A stretch of 64,000 nucleotides of DNA from Vibrio tapetis subsp. tapetis (GCF_900233005.1 NZ_LT960611.1:2728001-2792000); one strand, 5' to 3'. Numbered from the stretch's first letter, positions 47,915-58,881 are shown. The notes: a model not told the origin generated them from the sequence alone. A program made the numbers and translations.

Positions 47915-48760
47915 ATGCTATTAGAAGGTATCGAGACGTTACTTGTTCTCAGCAAAGAGAAAACAATGAGCCGTACGGGGAGCTTACTGTATATCAGTCA
48001 ATCGGCGGTTAGCAAAAGGATTGCCAACCTAGAAAATAAGCTGGGTAAAAAACTGATTGAACCGAGTGGACGCCAAGTCAAACTTACCCCTGACGCCATT
48101 GCGCTGATAGAAAGTATTGGCCCAACATTCAGTGAGCTGAGAGGGTTAATCTACGAGCAACAGGAGCTAGAAGATACCACGCTCATCACCTTAGATAGCT
48201 CAAAGTCTTTGATTGCTGGTTATTTAGGTAAGATGATGGGAGAGTTTATCCAGCAAGATAGATACATCACGATCACAACCAACCACACCCCGCGAATCAT
48301 CGAGCGGGTGCAGTCTGGCAAAGCAACACTCGGGTTATGTGCCGGTTTATTGCCGCCACATCACGGCTTAATGACGTTTCACCTTTTCGATGAACCCTTT
48401 TATATCGTCAGTGCTCTTCCGCTTACAGAACTTCCTTCGCGAGTAATAACCAATGATATGACAAATCCAGCAAACTCGTATCAACTCGCGGCCTTAGCCC
48501 GGTTCAATATCAAGCCGATGATGGAGATGGACGCGTATACGGCTGCTGCTCAATTAGCTCTCGGAGGGACAGGCCCCGCACTCGTTCCCTTATCGATAGT
48601 AAAAACACTGAACATCGACCTGAAATACCTGTTTCGTTTTCCAGAACTTGAAGGGTTAATTCGCCCTATTCATGTCTGTGTTCGGTCAAATAGTTATCGC
48701 TCTTCACGAGTTAAATCACTGATAGAATCCATTGCTGGTGCTGTTCCCAAAGCAGTTTAA
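47915..48760 (+). CDS. LysR-family transcriptional regulator
   Basis: The 281-aa product has an N-terminal winged helix-turn-helix (about 1-60, LYISQSAVSKRIANLENKLGKKL). A periplasmic-binding-protein-like effector domain follows. The DNA-binding helix is typical of the family; the effector and targets cannot be read from the sequence. Its last 50 bases overlap the 3' end of the permease gene on the other strand. Confidence 0.88.
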   Translation: MLLEGIETLLVLSKEKTMSRTGSLLYISQSAVSKRIANLENKLGKKLIEPSGRQVKLTPDAIALIESIGPTFSELRGLIYEQQELEDTTLITLDSSKSLIAGYLGKMMGEFIQQDRYITITTNHTPRIIERVQSGKATLGLCAGLLPPHHGLMTFHLFDEPFYIVSALPLTELPSRVITNDMTNPANSYQLAALARFNIKPMMEMDAYTAAAQLALGGTGPALVPLSIVKTLNIDLKYLFRFPELEGLIRPIHVCVRSNSYRSSRVKSLIESIAGAVPKAV

Positions 48761-49490
48761 TCGCCATGCTCATCGACATAACAATCACCAAGGGGCGAAT
48801 CCATTTTTGTCCCTTAGAAATCACCACCTTTGCACCAAGTTGAGCACCAATAAAACCGCCAACGGCCATCACTAGCCCAAGCTCCCATATTGGCAGCCCC
48901 GCAATGATGAAGAAGATAAGAGCAGCAATATTAGAAGTGAAATTGAGAATTTTGGTTCTGGCCGTCGCATCAACCAAAGAAAAGTGGCCAAGAACAACAA
49001 AACAAACCGTAAAAATAGAGCCAGTGCCAGGGCCAAAGAAGCCATCATAAAAACCAATACTGCCACCAACACACAACGCAAACATGGCCTCTGATAACTT
49101 CTTTTTACCATCAGATGCTTTGGTTTGTGGTGCTAATAAAAAATACAGTGAAATGGAAATAAGCAGCAATGGGATAACGCTGGTTAACAAACTGGCATCG
49201 ATGTATTGGACTAACTCCGCTCCCATCGCAGACCCGATAAAGGTGCATAGAATAGCCAAGCGCATCTCTTTAATACTGACGATACCATTACGAACAAAAT
49301 ACCAGCTTGCAGAGAAGCTCCCAAATGAACTTTGCAGCTTATTGGTAGCGAGAGCTTGTGTTGGTGGGATACCTGCCGCTAACAGTGCAGGCAGCGTTAA
49401 CAAACCACCACCACCTGCCATCGCATCAATAAAACCTGCCACGCTAGCAACCACAAATAGCATTGCCAATATATCGAAAGAAATTTCCAT
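48711..49490 (-). CDS. TauE/SafE (TSUP) family membrane permease, YfcA-like
   Basis: This is a predicted exporter or importer of small sulfur-containing or organic anions. The 259-aa product has about eight membrane segments. It has two TSUP glycine motifs, GFIDAMAGGGGLLTLPALL near the N terminus and GFYDGFFGPGTGS in the middle, and the typical ATNKLQSSFGS. The substrate is unknown. It overlaps the LysR gene tail to tail by 50 bp, and the group II intron lies just upstream of its promoter region. Confidence 0.9.
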   Translation of the reverse strand: MEISFDILAMLFVVASVAGFIDAMAGGGGLLTLPALLAAGIPPTQALATNKLQSSFGSFSASWYFVRNGIVSIKEMRLAILCTFIGSAMGAELVQYIDASLLTSVIPLLLISISLYFLLAPQTKASDGKKKLSEAMFALCVGGSIGFYDGFFGPGTGSIFTVCFVVLGHFSLVDATARTKILNFTSNIAALIFFIIAGLPIWELGLVMAVGGFIGAQLGAKVVISKGQKWIRPLVIVMSMSMAIKLLWEQHQQWILSVI

Positions 49491-49614
49491 GTTCTCACCT
49501 ACCCTCTGCTTATCTTTTTAGGCTATCAGCCACACCCTAACGACAACAGCGAAACGCGGGCTTTTAACCTATTCCTAAATTTCATCAGTTCGATACTCTT
49601 TTAGTTAAGCAAAA

Positions 49615-49685
49615 ATCGAGTAGGGTGAGGCGTCTCCGCCTCATCCCTCTCACAGAACCGTACGTACGGACCTCGTATACGGCTC
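49615..49685 (-). ncRNA. Group II intron domains V and VI
   Basis: Domain V (about 49651-49684) pairs GAGCCGTA with TACGGTTC. Domain VI (49615-49650) forms GAG/CTC, AGGG/CCCT and TGAGGCG/CGCCTCA with a GAGA loop. The branch-point adenosine is bulged at 49621. Confidence 0.88.
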
Positions 49686-50967
49686 ATGCACATTTCCATT
49701 CAGCATAATGGCTGAACACATATCCTGTCCTAACGTGTTCAAGATTCACTAATCCAAGGTCGTTAAACCATTGATTTGGCATCGAGTAACTGGCTAATGG
49801 ACTCGCAGCATTTCTCCAACTATCCATACAGATATACCTGAATGACCCTTCGTAACCTAGCTGTCTTAGCCTGCGGTGGAGTCGGGTCGGTTTTTTCCAT
49901 AATCGTAATTGGACGCTGCGAAGTCTTCGCCTTAACCACGCGGCCAGTTTCTTAAACTCCCTGTTGGCATTCGCTATTCGAAAGTACTGGCTGAACCCTC
50001 TCAGAAGTGGATTCAGTTGTTTAATGACTTCTAACAATGGCTTACCGCCATTGCGTCTTGTCACTCGCTTCAACTTTCCTTTGAACGTCGACATTTTCTT
50101 TGGCTGAATACGGCTATAATGGCTACCGATTTCTATTCCAAGGAATTTCACACCTTCGCCGCTGTGCGCTATGTGTGATTTGGTTTCGTTCACCGTTAAC
50201 TTGAGCTGTTTTTCCAGGACCTTCGTTGCCTGTACTTGCGCATTTTCTGCACCTTTACGGCTGCGACAGAAGATCAGTATGTCGTCGGCATAACGGACTA
50301 TTCGATGTCCTCGCTTTCGCATCTCTTGATCAAACGCATCCAGATAGATGTTCGCTATCAGTGGGCTTATTACTCCACCTTGCGGACTACCTATCTTGGT
50401 ATGCTGCCACTCTCCATCAACCATTACGCCACTTTTCAGGAACTGTTTGATGAGCTCCAGTACGCTACTGTCTGTGACTCGTTTCTTAATGCTTTTTAGA
50501 ATAAGCTCATGATCGAGCTTATCGAAGCACTTCGATAAGTCCATATCTACGACGTGTTGCATTCCGTATCGACGGATGAACATCGTCGCTTTGTTTATAG
50601 CATCGTGACAACTTCGATTCGGTCTATACCCAAAGCTGGATGGGTGAAACTGCTCTTCGAAGATTGGGGTTAATAGATCATTTAGAGCTTGTTGGACAAC
50701 TCTATCCCGTACTGTTGGGATCCCAAGTAATCGCACCCCACCATCATCTTTCGGTATTTCTACCCGTCTGACGGGTTGAGGGGTGTATCGCTTGGTTTTG
50801 AGTTCCAGAAGAAGTTGATCTAGGTTATCACTCAGATTTTGGGCGTAGTCGCTTAGGCTCTGCCTATCTATTCCGGCCGCGCCTTTCGCTTTCCACACTT
50901 TTTTAAATCCTTTATAGAGTCGCTCTTTGTGGAGCAAGTGACCATATAAACTGTAGTAAACTCTCAC
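49684..50967 (-). CDS. ltrA: Group II intron reverse transcriptase/maturase
   Basis: The 427-aa intron-encoded protein reverse-transcribes and helps splice its own intron. The reverse-transcriptase domain (about 40-285) has GIPTVRDRVVQQAL, SFGYRPNRS, GSPQGGVISPLIANIYL and the catalytic YADD. A maturase X domain follows (LRGFSQYFRIANANREF). No HNH endonuclease is seen at the C terminus. The start is GTG 50967, with AAAGG six bases upstream. The stop TGA overlaps the first bases of domain V, as is common in such introns. The coding frame is intact. Confidence 0.95.
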   Translation of the reverse strand: MRVYYSLYGHLLHKERLYKGFKKVWKAKGAAGIDRQSLSDYAQNLSDNLDQLLLELKTKRYTPQPVRRVEIPKDDGGVRLLGIPTVRDRVVQQALNDLLTPIFEEQFHPSSFGYRPNRSCHDAINKATMFIRRYGMQHVVDMDLSKCFDKLDHELILKSIKKRVTDSSVLELIKQFLKSGVMVDGEWQHTKIGSPQGGVISPLIANIYLDAFDQEMRKRGHRIVRYADDILIFCRSRKGAENAQVQATKVLEKQLKLTVNETKSHIAHSGEGVKFLGIEIGSHYSRIQPKKMSTFKGKLKRVTRRNGGKPLLEVIKQLNPLLRGFSQYFRIANANREFKKLAAWLRRRLRSVQLRLWKKPTRLHRRLRQLGYEGSFRYICMDSWRNAASPLASYSMPNQWFNDLGLVNLEHVRTGYVFSHYAEWKCA

Positions 50968-51533
50968 CTTTTTCCTTTAGATTGTGTGCCGTGTGGGGAC
51001 AAATGCTCTCTCACAGTGTTGGTGTATTTCACTCCACTCTCTAGCCTTCTAGCTCAATGGCAATTTACTAGAGTGAGTCAGAGTTACTCCCTTGTACGGT
51101 TTCTCGCTTCAGTGCTTTGCTTTCACAAAGACCGAGACGGAATACCTCGATAGCTAATCAACTTGTATACCACTGAAAAAAAACATCTGCTCATCACAGA
51201 CTTAAAATGTACTTCATCCCTTCGCAACACCAGATTGCTTTTGGCAAAATGTTGTCCCATCAGACGTGTTACTGATGGTCAGCTCAGTTTTATCCTCCAC
51301 ACCATTACTGGGCTTCACCGGCCGAGCTTTACTCACTACTACGGATTCATCTGCCACCTCGCACCAACATAGATCTTGGCTCTCGCCTTGAGTTTATGCT
51401 TCCGACGTTTGCTCGGATGTGGTGTCAGGCTTCCCCAGTTACTGCACTGGCTCCCTGTTAACAATGCCACCCTCAAGCACAATCTAGGTCTGATTGAGTA
51501 TCGGGCTTCACGCTATTTTGCACGCTTACCCAC

Positions 51534-51703
51534 CTAAATTGCCGAATCAGGTTCACTTTCGTTGTGTACTGTTAACTTCCTATCGCTTCCTTCAAACCCT
51601 GCCGTTGGCCAGCAACGCCCTTGCGATTCGGATTATCTTCCCCTCAATCAGGGTGATTTAGGCTTCTTTCAGCCTAATGGGTTTGCCAGCTTCGCTGGGC
51701 AAA
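51534..51703. other. Segment between the intron 5' end and the carB terminator
   Basis: About 170 bp with no gene. It contains TTAGGCT/AGCCTAA (51657-51676) and a GTTTGCCAGC-type hairpin just before the terminator. Together with that terminator they make three hairpins in a row. It was probably joined to the sequence at 49614 before the intron inserted. Confidence 0.4.
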
Positions 51704-51731
51704 CAAAAAGCCCGCTCAATGAGCGGGCTTC
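51704..51731 (-). terminator. carAB terminator
   Basis: AAGCCCGCTC pairs perfectly with GAGCGGGCTT around ATT on the minus strand, followed by T5. It lies 20 bp after the carB stop. Confidence 0.93.
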
Positions 51732-51750
51732 GTCAATTTCAAATTAACGT

Positions 51751-54700
51751 TTATGCATTAGCTTTGATTTTTGCATGCAGCTCTTGTACTGACGTTACGC
51801 TGGTTTTCGCATCAGCGGTGTGTCCCATACAAGTAGCAAACGCCGCATTTAGCGTTGTTGTGTAGTTCACTTTTTCTGCCAGTGCGCCACGACGAAGTAC
51901 TTTAGAGTCTTCAATCGCTTGACGACCTGCTGCCGTGTTCACTATGTAGGTGTACTCGTTGTTCTTGATACGGTCAAGAATGTGAGGACGACCTTCGTGT
52001 ACTTTGTTTACTAGACGAGGGTTGATGCCCGCTTCACCTAGAATCACAGCGGTACCGTGCGTTGCGTCTAACTGGTAACCCAGTTTCGTTAGCTTAGAAG
52101 CTAGGTCAACAACACGCTCTTTGTCGCCTTCACGAACAGAAAGAAGTGCACGACCGCCTTCAGGGTAAATGTTGCCACAACCCAATTCAGCTTTAGAGTA
52201 TGCTTCAGCAAACGTCGCGCCAACACCCATAACTTCACCAGTAGAGCGCATTTCTGGGCCTAATAGTGGGTCAACACCAGGGAATTTGTTGAATGGCAAT
52301 ACCACTTCTTTTACCGAGTAGTAAGGTGGGATGATCTCTTTAGTAAAGCCTTGAGACTCTAGAGATTGACCTGCCATGACGCGTGCAGCAATCTTAGCAA
52401 TCGGTGCGCCTGTTGCTTTAGAAACAAATGGGACAGTACGTGCAGCACGTGGGTTAACTTCAATCAAGTAAACTTCGTTGTCTTTAACTGCGAACTGAGT
52501 ATTCATCAAGCCGCGAACACCTAGCTCAAACGCCAGTTTCTCAACTTGCTCACGCATTACATCTTGGATTTCTTCGCTTAGCGTGTACGCAGGCAAAGAA
52601 CATGCAGAGTCACCTGAGTGAACACCCGCTTGCTCGATGTGCTCCATGATACCGCCAATTACAACGCGCTCACCATCACAGATAGCATCAACGTCAACTT
52701 CAACAGCATCGTCTAGGAAGCTATCAAGTAGAACTGGAGATTCATTCGAAACGCTTACCGCTTCATTGAAGTAACGACGTAAGTCTTGCTCGTCATAGAC
52801 GATTTCCATCGCACGACCACCCAGTACATACGAAGGACGTACAACCAATGGGAATCCGATTTCGCGAGATTTCTCTACCGCTTGCTCCATTGTTGTTACT
52901 GTTGCGTTTTCTGGTTGTAGTAGGCCTAGACGGTCTACAGCAACTTGGAAGCGCTCACGGTCTTCTGCACGGTCGATAGCGTCAGGGCTTGTACCAATGA
53001 TAGGTACACCCGCCGCTTCTAGAGCGCGTGCCAGTTTAAGTGGCGTTTGACCACCGTACTGAACGATAACGCCTTTTGGCTTCTCAACACGTACGATTGA
53101 AAGTACGTCTTCCAGTGTTACTGGTTCGAAGTACAAACGATCCGACGTATCGTAATCAGTAGAAACAGTCTCAGGGTTACAGTTAACCATGATGGTTTCG
53201 TAACCGTCTTCACGTAGAGCCAATGATGCATGCACACAACAGTAATCAAACTCGATACCTTGGCCGATACGGTTAGGACCGCCACCCAAGATCATGATCT
53301 TGTCTTTGTCTGTCGGTTGAGCTTCACACTCTTCATCGTAAGATGAGTACATGTACGCAGTATCTGAAGAGAACTCAGCCGCACACGTATCTACACGCTT
53401 GTAGACAGGGTGAATATCATATTGGTCACGTAGGCGACGAATTTCGCTTTCAGCAACACCTAGAACACTTGAAAGACGCGCATCAGCAAAACCTTTACGT
53501 TTCAGCTTATTAAGCACATCTTTGTTCAAGCCAGCAAAACCGCCTGCTTTCACTTGTTGCTCTAACTGAACGATTTCTTCGATTTGCACTAGGAACCAGC
53601 GATCGATTTGTGTCAGGTTGAATACCCCATCAACCGACATACCTGCACGGAATGCATCCGCGATGTACCAGATACGCTCTGCGCCCGCTTCTTTTAGCTC
53701 ATGACGAATTTTCGTAAGTGCGTCTGGAGCGTCTAGGTCAACCATTTCATCAAAGCCGTTCGCGCCAACTTCTAGGCCACGTAACGCTTTTTGCAGTGAT
53801 TCTTGTTGGTTACGACCAATCGCCATCACTTCACCCACTGACTTCATTTGAGTCGTCAGACGGTCATTTGCACCAGCAAATTTTTCGAAGTTAAAACGAG
53901 GGATCTTAGTAACAACGTAGTCAATCGTTGGTTCGAATGACGCTGGAGTCGCGCCGCCAGTGATGTCATTCATTAGCTCGTCAAGCGTAAAGCCTACAGC
54001 CAGCTTCGCTGCAATCTTAGCGATTGGGAAACCCGTTGCTTTAGAAGCGAGAGCAGAAGAACGAGATACACGTGGGTTCATCTCGATGATAACCATACGA
54101 CCATCAGCGGGGTTGATACCAAATTGTACGTTTGAGCCACCAGTTTCAACACCAATCTCACGCAGAACCGCTAGAGATGCATTACGCATTAGCTGATATT
54201 CTTTGTCCGTTAGCGTTTGTGCCGGTGCCACTGTGATTGAGTCACCAGTGTGGATACCCATTGGGTCAAAGTTTTCAATAGTACATACGATGATACAGTT
54301 GTCGTTTTTATCACGAACCACTTCCATCTCGTACTCTTTCCAACCGATCAATGATTCATCGATTAGAAGCTCGTTGGTTGGTGACAAATCCAAACCACGG
54401 CGACAAATTTCTTCGAATTCTTCTTTGTTATAAGCAATACCACCACCAGTACCACCCATCGTAAACGATGGACGAATGATACAAGGGAAGCCAACCATTT
54501 CTTGAACTTTATAAGCTTCTTCCATGGTTTTAGCCGTATCAGCAGTCGGACACTCAAGGCCGATAGACTTCATCGCTTTATCAAAACGAGAACGGTCTTC
54601 AGCTTTGTCGATTGCGTCAGCCGTTGCGCCAATCATCTCAACGCCGAACTCTTCAAGTACGCCGTGCTTCTCAAGGTCCAATGCACAGTTAAGCGCCGTT

Positions 54701-54978
54701 TGGCCACCCATAGTAGGTAGAACAGCATCTGGCTTTTCTTTTGCAATGATATTACGTACAACTTCCCAGTGGATAGGTTCGATGTATGTTGCATCGGCCA
54801 TATCTGGGTCAGTCATGATGGTTGCTGGGTTCGAGTTTACAAGAATTACTCGGTAACCTTCTTCGCGCAGAGCTTTACAAGCTTGAGCACCAGAGTAATC
54901 GAACTCACAAGCCTGACCGATAACAATCGGGCCAGCACCTAGAATAAGAACACTTTTAATGTCAGTACGTTTTGGCAT
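51751..54978 (-). CDS. carB: Carbamoyl-phosphate synthase large subunit
   Basis: CarB makes carbamoyl phosphate from bicarbonate, ammonia and two ATP for arginine and pyrimidine synthesis. The 1075-aa product has two homologous halves, each with an ATP-grasp fold. The N-terminal half starts [27 protein letters not shown], the second half [18 protein letters not shown]. An oligomerisation domain lies between (about 400-550) and a C-terminal MGS-like allosteric domain (about 935-1075) binds UMP, IMP and ornithine. The gap to carA is 16 bp. Confidence 0.98.
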   Translation of the reverse strand: MPKRTDIKSVLILGAGPIVIGQACEFDYSGAQACKALREEGYRVILVNSNPATIMTDPDMADATYIEPIHWEVVRNIIAKEKPDAVLPTMGGQTALNCALDLEKHGVLEEFGVEMIGATADAIDKAEDRSRFDKAMKSIGLECPTADTAKTMEEAYKVQEMVGFPCIIRPSFTMGGTGGGIAYNKEEFEEICRRGLDLSPTNELLIDESLIGWKEYEMEVVRDKNDNCIIVCTIENFDPMGIHTGDSITVAPAQTLTDKEYQLMRNASLAVLREIGVETGGSNVQFGINPADGRMVIIEMNPRVSRSSALASKATGFPIAKIAAKLAVGFTLDELMNDITGGATPASFEPTIDYVVTKIPRFNFEKFAGANDRLTTQMKSVGEVMAIGRNQQESLQKALRGLEVGANGFDEMVDLDAPDALTKIRHELKEAGAERIWYIADAFRAGMSVDGVFNLTQIDRWFLVQIEEIVQLEQQVKAGGFAGLNKDVLNKLKRKGFADARLSSVLGVAESEIRRLRDQYDIHPVYKRVDTCAAEFSSDTAYMYSSYDEECEAQPTDKDKIMILGGGPNRIGQGIEFDYCCVHASLALREDGYETIMVNCNPETVSTDYDTSDRLYFEPVTLEDVLSIVRVEKPKGVIVQYGGQTPLKLARALEAAGVPIIGTSPDAIDRAEDRERFQVAVDRLGLLQPENATVTTMEQAVEKSREIGFPLVVRPSYVLGGRAMEIVYDEQDLRRYFNEAVSVSNESPVLLDSFLDDAVEVDVDAICDGERVVIGGIMEHIEQAGVHSGDSACSLPAYTLSEEIQDVMREQVEKLAFELGVRGLMNTQFAVKDNEVYLIEVNPRAARTVPFVSKATGAPIAKIAARVMAGQSLESQGFTKEIIPPYYSVKEVVLPFNKFPGVDPLLGPEMRSTGEVMGVGATFAEAYSKAELGCGNIYPEGGRALLSVREGDKERVVDLASKLTKLGYQLDATHGTAVILGEAGINPRLVNKVHEGRPHILDRIKNNEYTYIVNTAAGRQAIEDSKVLRRGALAEKVNYTTTLNAAFATCMGHTADAKTSVTSVQELHAKIKANA

Positions 54979-54994
54979 TATCTACTACTCCGAA

Positions 54995-56134
54995 TTACGC
55001 TGTGTGCTGTTTGATTAGTTCAATAAAGTGGTCGAATAACGGCGCTGCGTCTTCTGGACCAGGGCTTGCTTCTGGGTGACCTTGGAAACTGAACGCTGGC
55101 TTATCAGTGCGGTGGATACCTTGCAGTGATCCGTCAAACAATGATTTGTGCGTCGCTCGTAGGTTTTCAGGCAGCGTTGCTTCATCAGCTGCAAAACCGT
55201 GGTTTTGCGAAGTAATCATAACCACGTCACGGTCAATATCTTTTACTGGATGGTTAGCACCGTGGTGGCCAAATTTCATTTTTACTGTTTGAGCCCCCGA
55301 TGCTAAAGCAAGAATTTGGTGGCCAAGACAAATACCGAAAATAGGTAAGTTTTTATCTAGGAACACTTTTGTTGCTTCGATAGCGTAAGTACATGGTTCT
55401 GGGTCACCAGGGCCGTTCGATAGGAATACGCCGTCTGGGTTCAGAGCAAGTACTTCTTCAGCTGATGTTTCTGCAGGTACAACCGTTAAGCGGCAACCGC
55501 GGTCAACGAGCATGCGTAGGATGTTACGCTTGGCACCGAAGTCGTAAGCAACAACATGGTATGGCAGTTCACTGTCGTCTTTCGCTTCAGGAAGTCCACC
55601 CGTAAGCGTCCACGAACCTTGTTTCCATTGATACGCTTCTTTTGTTGTAACCTCTTTCGCAAGATCCATTCCTTTCAAGCCAGGGAATTCTTTTGCTTTA
55701 GCCAGAGCTAACGCTTCATCTAAGTTGTTGCCTGCAACAACACAACCATTTTGAGCACCTTTCTCACGCAGAATACGAGTGAGCTTACGCGTATCAATAT
55801 CAGCGATGCCAACGATGTTTTGCGATTTTAGGTAATCAGAAAGGGTTTGTTCATTGCGGAAATTAGAAGCGATAAGAGGAAGATCGCGAATCACAAGGCC
55901 TTGCGCATGAATGGAAGAAGATTCTTCGTCTTCGGAGTTGGTTCCGGTATTGCCAATGTGAGGATAAGTAAGAGTAACGATTTGCTGGGAATAGGAAGGA
56001 TCAGTAAGGATTTCTTGATACCCCGTCATCGAGGTATTGAAAACTACTTCACCAACAGCTGAACCATCTGCGCCAATGGACTGACCGTGGAACACAGTCC
56101 CATCTTCTAGGACTAACAGTGCTGACTTACTCAA
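54995..56134 (-). CDS. carA: Carbamoyl-phosphate synthase small (glutaminase) subunit
   Basis: CarA hydrolyses glutamine and passes ammonia to CarB. The 379-aa product has an N-terminal CPSase domain and a class I glutamine amidotransferase. Its catalytic triad is Cys269 (GICLGHQ), His353 and Glu355 (GHPEA), the same numbers as in E. coli. The start codon is TTG (56134) with GGAGG five bases upstream; the E. coli gene also uses TTG. A consensus-like promoter and possible ARG and PUR boxes lie upstream. Confidence 0.98.
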   Translation of the reverse strand: MSKSALLVLEDGTVFHGQSIGADGSAVGEVVFNTSMTGYQEILTDPSYSQQIVTLTYPHIGNTGTNSEDEESSSIHAQGLVIRDLPLIASNFRNEQTLSDYLKSQNIVGIADIDTRKLTRILREKGAQNGCVVAGNNLDEALALAKAKEFPGLKGMDLAKEVTTKEAYQWKQGSWTLTGGLPEAKDDSELPYHVVAYDFGAKRNILRMLVDRGCRLTVVPAETSAEEVLALNPDGVFLSNGPGDPEPCTYAIEATKVFLDKNLPIFGICLGHQILALASGAQTVKMKFGHHGANHPVKDIDRDVVMITSQNHGFAADEATLPENLRATHKSLFDGSLQGIHRTDKPAFSFQGHPEASPGPEDAAPLFDHFIELIKQHTA

Positions 56135-56152
56135 GGCAACCTCCAGAATAAA

Positions 56153-56170
56153 AATGCATTAAAATTGATT
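56153..56170. promoter_or_regulatory. Possible ARG box near the carA start
   Basis: AATGCATTAAAATTGATT fits the ArgR half-site pattern with about two mismatches, 19 bp before the TTG start. ArgR control of carAB is known in E. coli. The neighbouring AT-rich sequence makes chance matches likely. Confidence 0.3.
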
Positions 56171-56238
56171 TAAATTGCAAATATAACACTTTTAACGCAT
56201 GAATGCGCAAAATCAGTGAATTTTGACAAATTGGCGAT

Positions 56239-56267
56239 ATTCTAGTGATCACTGTGATGTGTGTCAA
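56239..56267 (-). promoter_or_regulatory. Sigma-70 promoter of carAB
   Basis: On the minus strand TTGACA (56262-56267) is followed by a 17-bp spacer and TAGAAT (56239-56244). This is one of the closest consensus matches in the window. The start of transcription would be near 56232, about 100 bases before the carA start codon. Confidence 0.75.
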
Positions 56268-56432
56268 CATTTCTCGTAAAGGAAATTTGTTATTTGCTAA
56301 TAAAAACTCACTAATTGCCTTTAAGGGCATAAAATCACAACTTTAGTCATATTCAAAGCACTATTCAGAAGCCGAAATTGGGATTTACAAAAAAATGGAC
56401 GGAGGAAGGAGCTGGATGAGACGTTCAACATT

Positions 56433-56448
56433 ACGCAAACGTTAAAAA
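56433..56448. promoter_or_regulatory. Possible PurR operator upstream of carAB
   Basis: ACGCAAACGTTAAAAA matches the left half of the PUR box (ACGCAAACGTT) but not the right. E. coli carAB has a PurR site far upstream of its first promoter, so the position is plausible. The rest of the 514-bp dapB-carA gap shows no gene. Confidence 0.35.
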
Positions 56449-56583
56449 CACAAGGATAACACCGACATTTAAGCACTAAGTGTTACTTTTTAATTGAAGA
56501 TACCATAAATACAAGCTAACAGAGCTATTTATTACAACAATAGGTTCGATTACTATAAATTAACATATCAATAGATAGCACTA

Positions 56584-56603
56584 CGCCAGCGTTAAGCTGG
56601 CGC
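56584..56603 (-). terminator. Hairpin after dapB
   Basis: CGCCAGC pairs with GCTGGCG around GTTAA, 46 bp after the dapB stop. No T-run follows on the minus strand, so termination is uncertain. Confidence 0.4.
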
Positions 56604-56648
56604 ATAATTATTTATAACTGCATTTTTCGCGACTAGCGACGGATAGGA

Positions 56649-57488
<840 letters not shown>

Positions 57489-57602
57489 TCAATGTAACGT
57501 AAATGAACAAAAGTTTCTACTAATTAAAAGTGCTAAGTAGTTTGCCATTAGCGCGATCACTGTCAAATGAATATCTTCTCATCTTTTACTACTCCGCCCC
57601 CT

Positions 57603-57658
57603 TGCTTTTAATACTTAGCTTTTAGTACTTCGCTTTTAGCACTCCGCTTTTAGCACTT
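57603..57658 (-). repeat. 14-bp tandem repeat, four full copies
   Basis: Read on the minus strand: AAGTGCTAAAAGCG, GAGTGCTAAAAGCG, AAGTACTAAAAGCT and AAGTATTAAAAGCA, head to tail without gaps. Consensus RAGTRCTAAAAGCK. It lies between the rplS terminator and dapB, about 145 bp upstream of the dapB start, in the sense of both genes. Confidence 0.9.
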
Positions 57659-57670
57659 CACCTTCAGCGC

Positions 57671-57704
57671 AAAAAAAAACGGGCTCCCCGAAGGGAACCC
57701 GTTT
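57671..57704 (-). terminator. rpsP-rimM-trmD-rplS terminator
   Basis: ACGGG and TCCC pair with GGGA and CCCGT (one internal mismatch, CGAA loop). Nine A's on the plus strand give a T9 tail on the minus strand, 24 bp after the rplS stop. Confidence 0.93.
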
Positions 57705-57727
57705 TCACTATGAGAATGCAAAAAGCA

Positions 57728-58081
57728 TTACTTCTTAGTAAGTTTCTCTTTAATACGAGCTGACTTACCAGAACGCTCACGTAGGTAGTACAGTTTGGCA
57801 CGACGTACTGCACCACGGCGCTTAACTTCGATGCTATCAACGATAGGTGAGTGAGTTTGGAAAGCACGCTCAACGCCTTCGCCGTTCGAAATTTTACGAA
57901 CAGTGAATGCAGAGTGTAGGCCACGGTTACGAATAGCGATTACAACGCCTTCGAATGCCTGTAGACGCTCACGGTCACCTTCTTTTACTTTTACCTGAAC
58001 TACAACAGTGTCACCTGGTGCGAATTTAGGTAGGTCTGATTTCATTTGCTCTTCTTCAAGAGCCTTGATGATGTTGCTCAT
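57728..58081 (-). CDS. rplS: 50S ribosomal protein L19
   Basis: L19 lies at the 30S-50S interface. The 117-aa product starts [20 protein letters not shown]. It has the signature [20 protein letters not shown] near the C terminus and a basic tail. It is last in the rpsP-rimM-trmD-rplS operon, and a strong terminator follows. Confidence 0.98.
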   Translation of the reverse strand: MSNIIKALEEEQMKSDLPKFAPGDTVVVQVKVKEGDRERLQAFEGVVIAIRNRGLHSAFTVRKISNGEGVERAFQTHSPIVDSIEVKRRGAVRRAKLYYLRERSGKSARIKEKLTKK

Positions 58082-58122
58082 TTTGTAAATTCCTAGAATA
58101 AACTGATACTAAAATAAATAGG

Positions 58123-58881
58123 TTACTTGCTGTCATTACTCGCGAGCTTATGCTCTTTAACGAATTCGGCTAGTAATAGTTCCTGTTCGTCAGTCAGAGC
58201 TAGGTTTTCCAGAAGCTCTGGTCTTCTTAGCCAAGTTCGGCCTAACGATTGTTTCAATCGCCAGCGACGAATGTCTTTGTGGTTTCCAGATTTGAGTACC
58301 GATGGTATCTCTTCTCCGTCCAACACTTCAGGGCGCGTATAGTGCGGGCAATCTAACAAACCATTTGCAAAAGAATCTTCTTCTGCTGACGCAAAATCTC
58401 CAAGTACACCCGGAACAAACCGAGACACTGAATCAATTAACGTCATGGCTGGGATTTCCCCACCCGTCATCACAAAATCGCCAATTGACCATTCCTGATC
58501 AACTTCCGCTTGGATGATGCGCTCATCTACCCCTTCATAGCGGCCACATATTAGAACTAGATTCTCGTATGTAGCTAACTCTTCAACACCTTGCTGGTCG
58601 AGCTTTCGACCTTGGGGTGAAAGGTAAATCACTTTCGTCGTACCCGGTGATGCATTCTTAGCTGCATGGATAGCATCGCGCAAAGGCTGAACCATCATTA
58701 GCATGCCAGGGCCGCCACCGTAAGGTCGGTCATCAACAGTGCGATGTTTGTCTTGAGTGAAATCACGAGGATTCCAAGTCTCTATAGACAAAAGACCTTT
58801 TTTAACCGCTTGACCTGTTACCCCGTAATCAGTAACAGAACGGAACATTTCAGGAAATAGGCTAATTACGCCAACCCACAT
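58123..58881 (-). CDS. trmD: tRNA (guanine(37)-N1)-methyltransferase TrmD
   Basis: TrmD makes m1G37 in tRNAs and prevents +1 frameshifting. The 252-aa SPOUT enzyme has the trefoil-knot motifs VIYLSPQGR (about 85-93), [13 protein letters not shown] (about 109-121) and [11 protein letters not shown] (about 132-142). Asp and Arg residues of the catalytic linker follow. It starts about 30 bp after rimM in the conserved operon. Confidence 0.98.
   Translation of the reverse strand: MWVGVISLFPEMFRSVTDYGVTGQAVKKGLLSIETWNPRDFTQDKHRTVDDRPYGGGPGMLMMVQPLRDAIHAAKNASPGTTKVIYLSPQGRKLDQQGVEELATYENLVLICGRYEGVDERIIQAEVDQEWSIGDFVMTGGEIPAMTLIDSVSRFVPGVLGDFASAEEDSFANGLLDCPHYTRPEVLDGEEIPSVLKSGNHKDIRRWRLKQSLGRTWLRRPELLENLALTDEQELLLAEFVKEHKLASNDSK

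Larger units (their letters stand above)
49615..51533 (-). mobile_element. Group II intron with maturase gene
   Basis: The minus strand reads as a complete group II intron of about 1.92 kb. The 3' end is well fixed. Domain V starts GAGCCGTATACGAGG and closes with CGTACGGTTC. Domain VI follows with a bulged A at 49621, seven bases from an AT end at 49615. The 5' end is placed at GTGGGTAAGC (51533), though GTGCAAAATAGCG (51522) is possible. A ribozyme 5' part of about 565 bases precedes the maturase ORF. It lies in the yfcA-carB intergenic space and interrupts no gene. Confidence 0.88.

Noticed and set aside
51655..51680. TTAGGCT/AGCCTAA pair considered as an integron attC end
   Set aside because: The core sites lack the required GTTRRRY/RYYYAAC ends and no integrase or cassette array is near.
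56247..56265. TGTGA-N6-TCA sequence over the carA promoter, considered as a CRP site
   Set aside because: Only one half-site is good; the other has two mismatches and the sequence overlaps the -35 box by chance composition.
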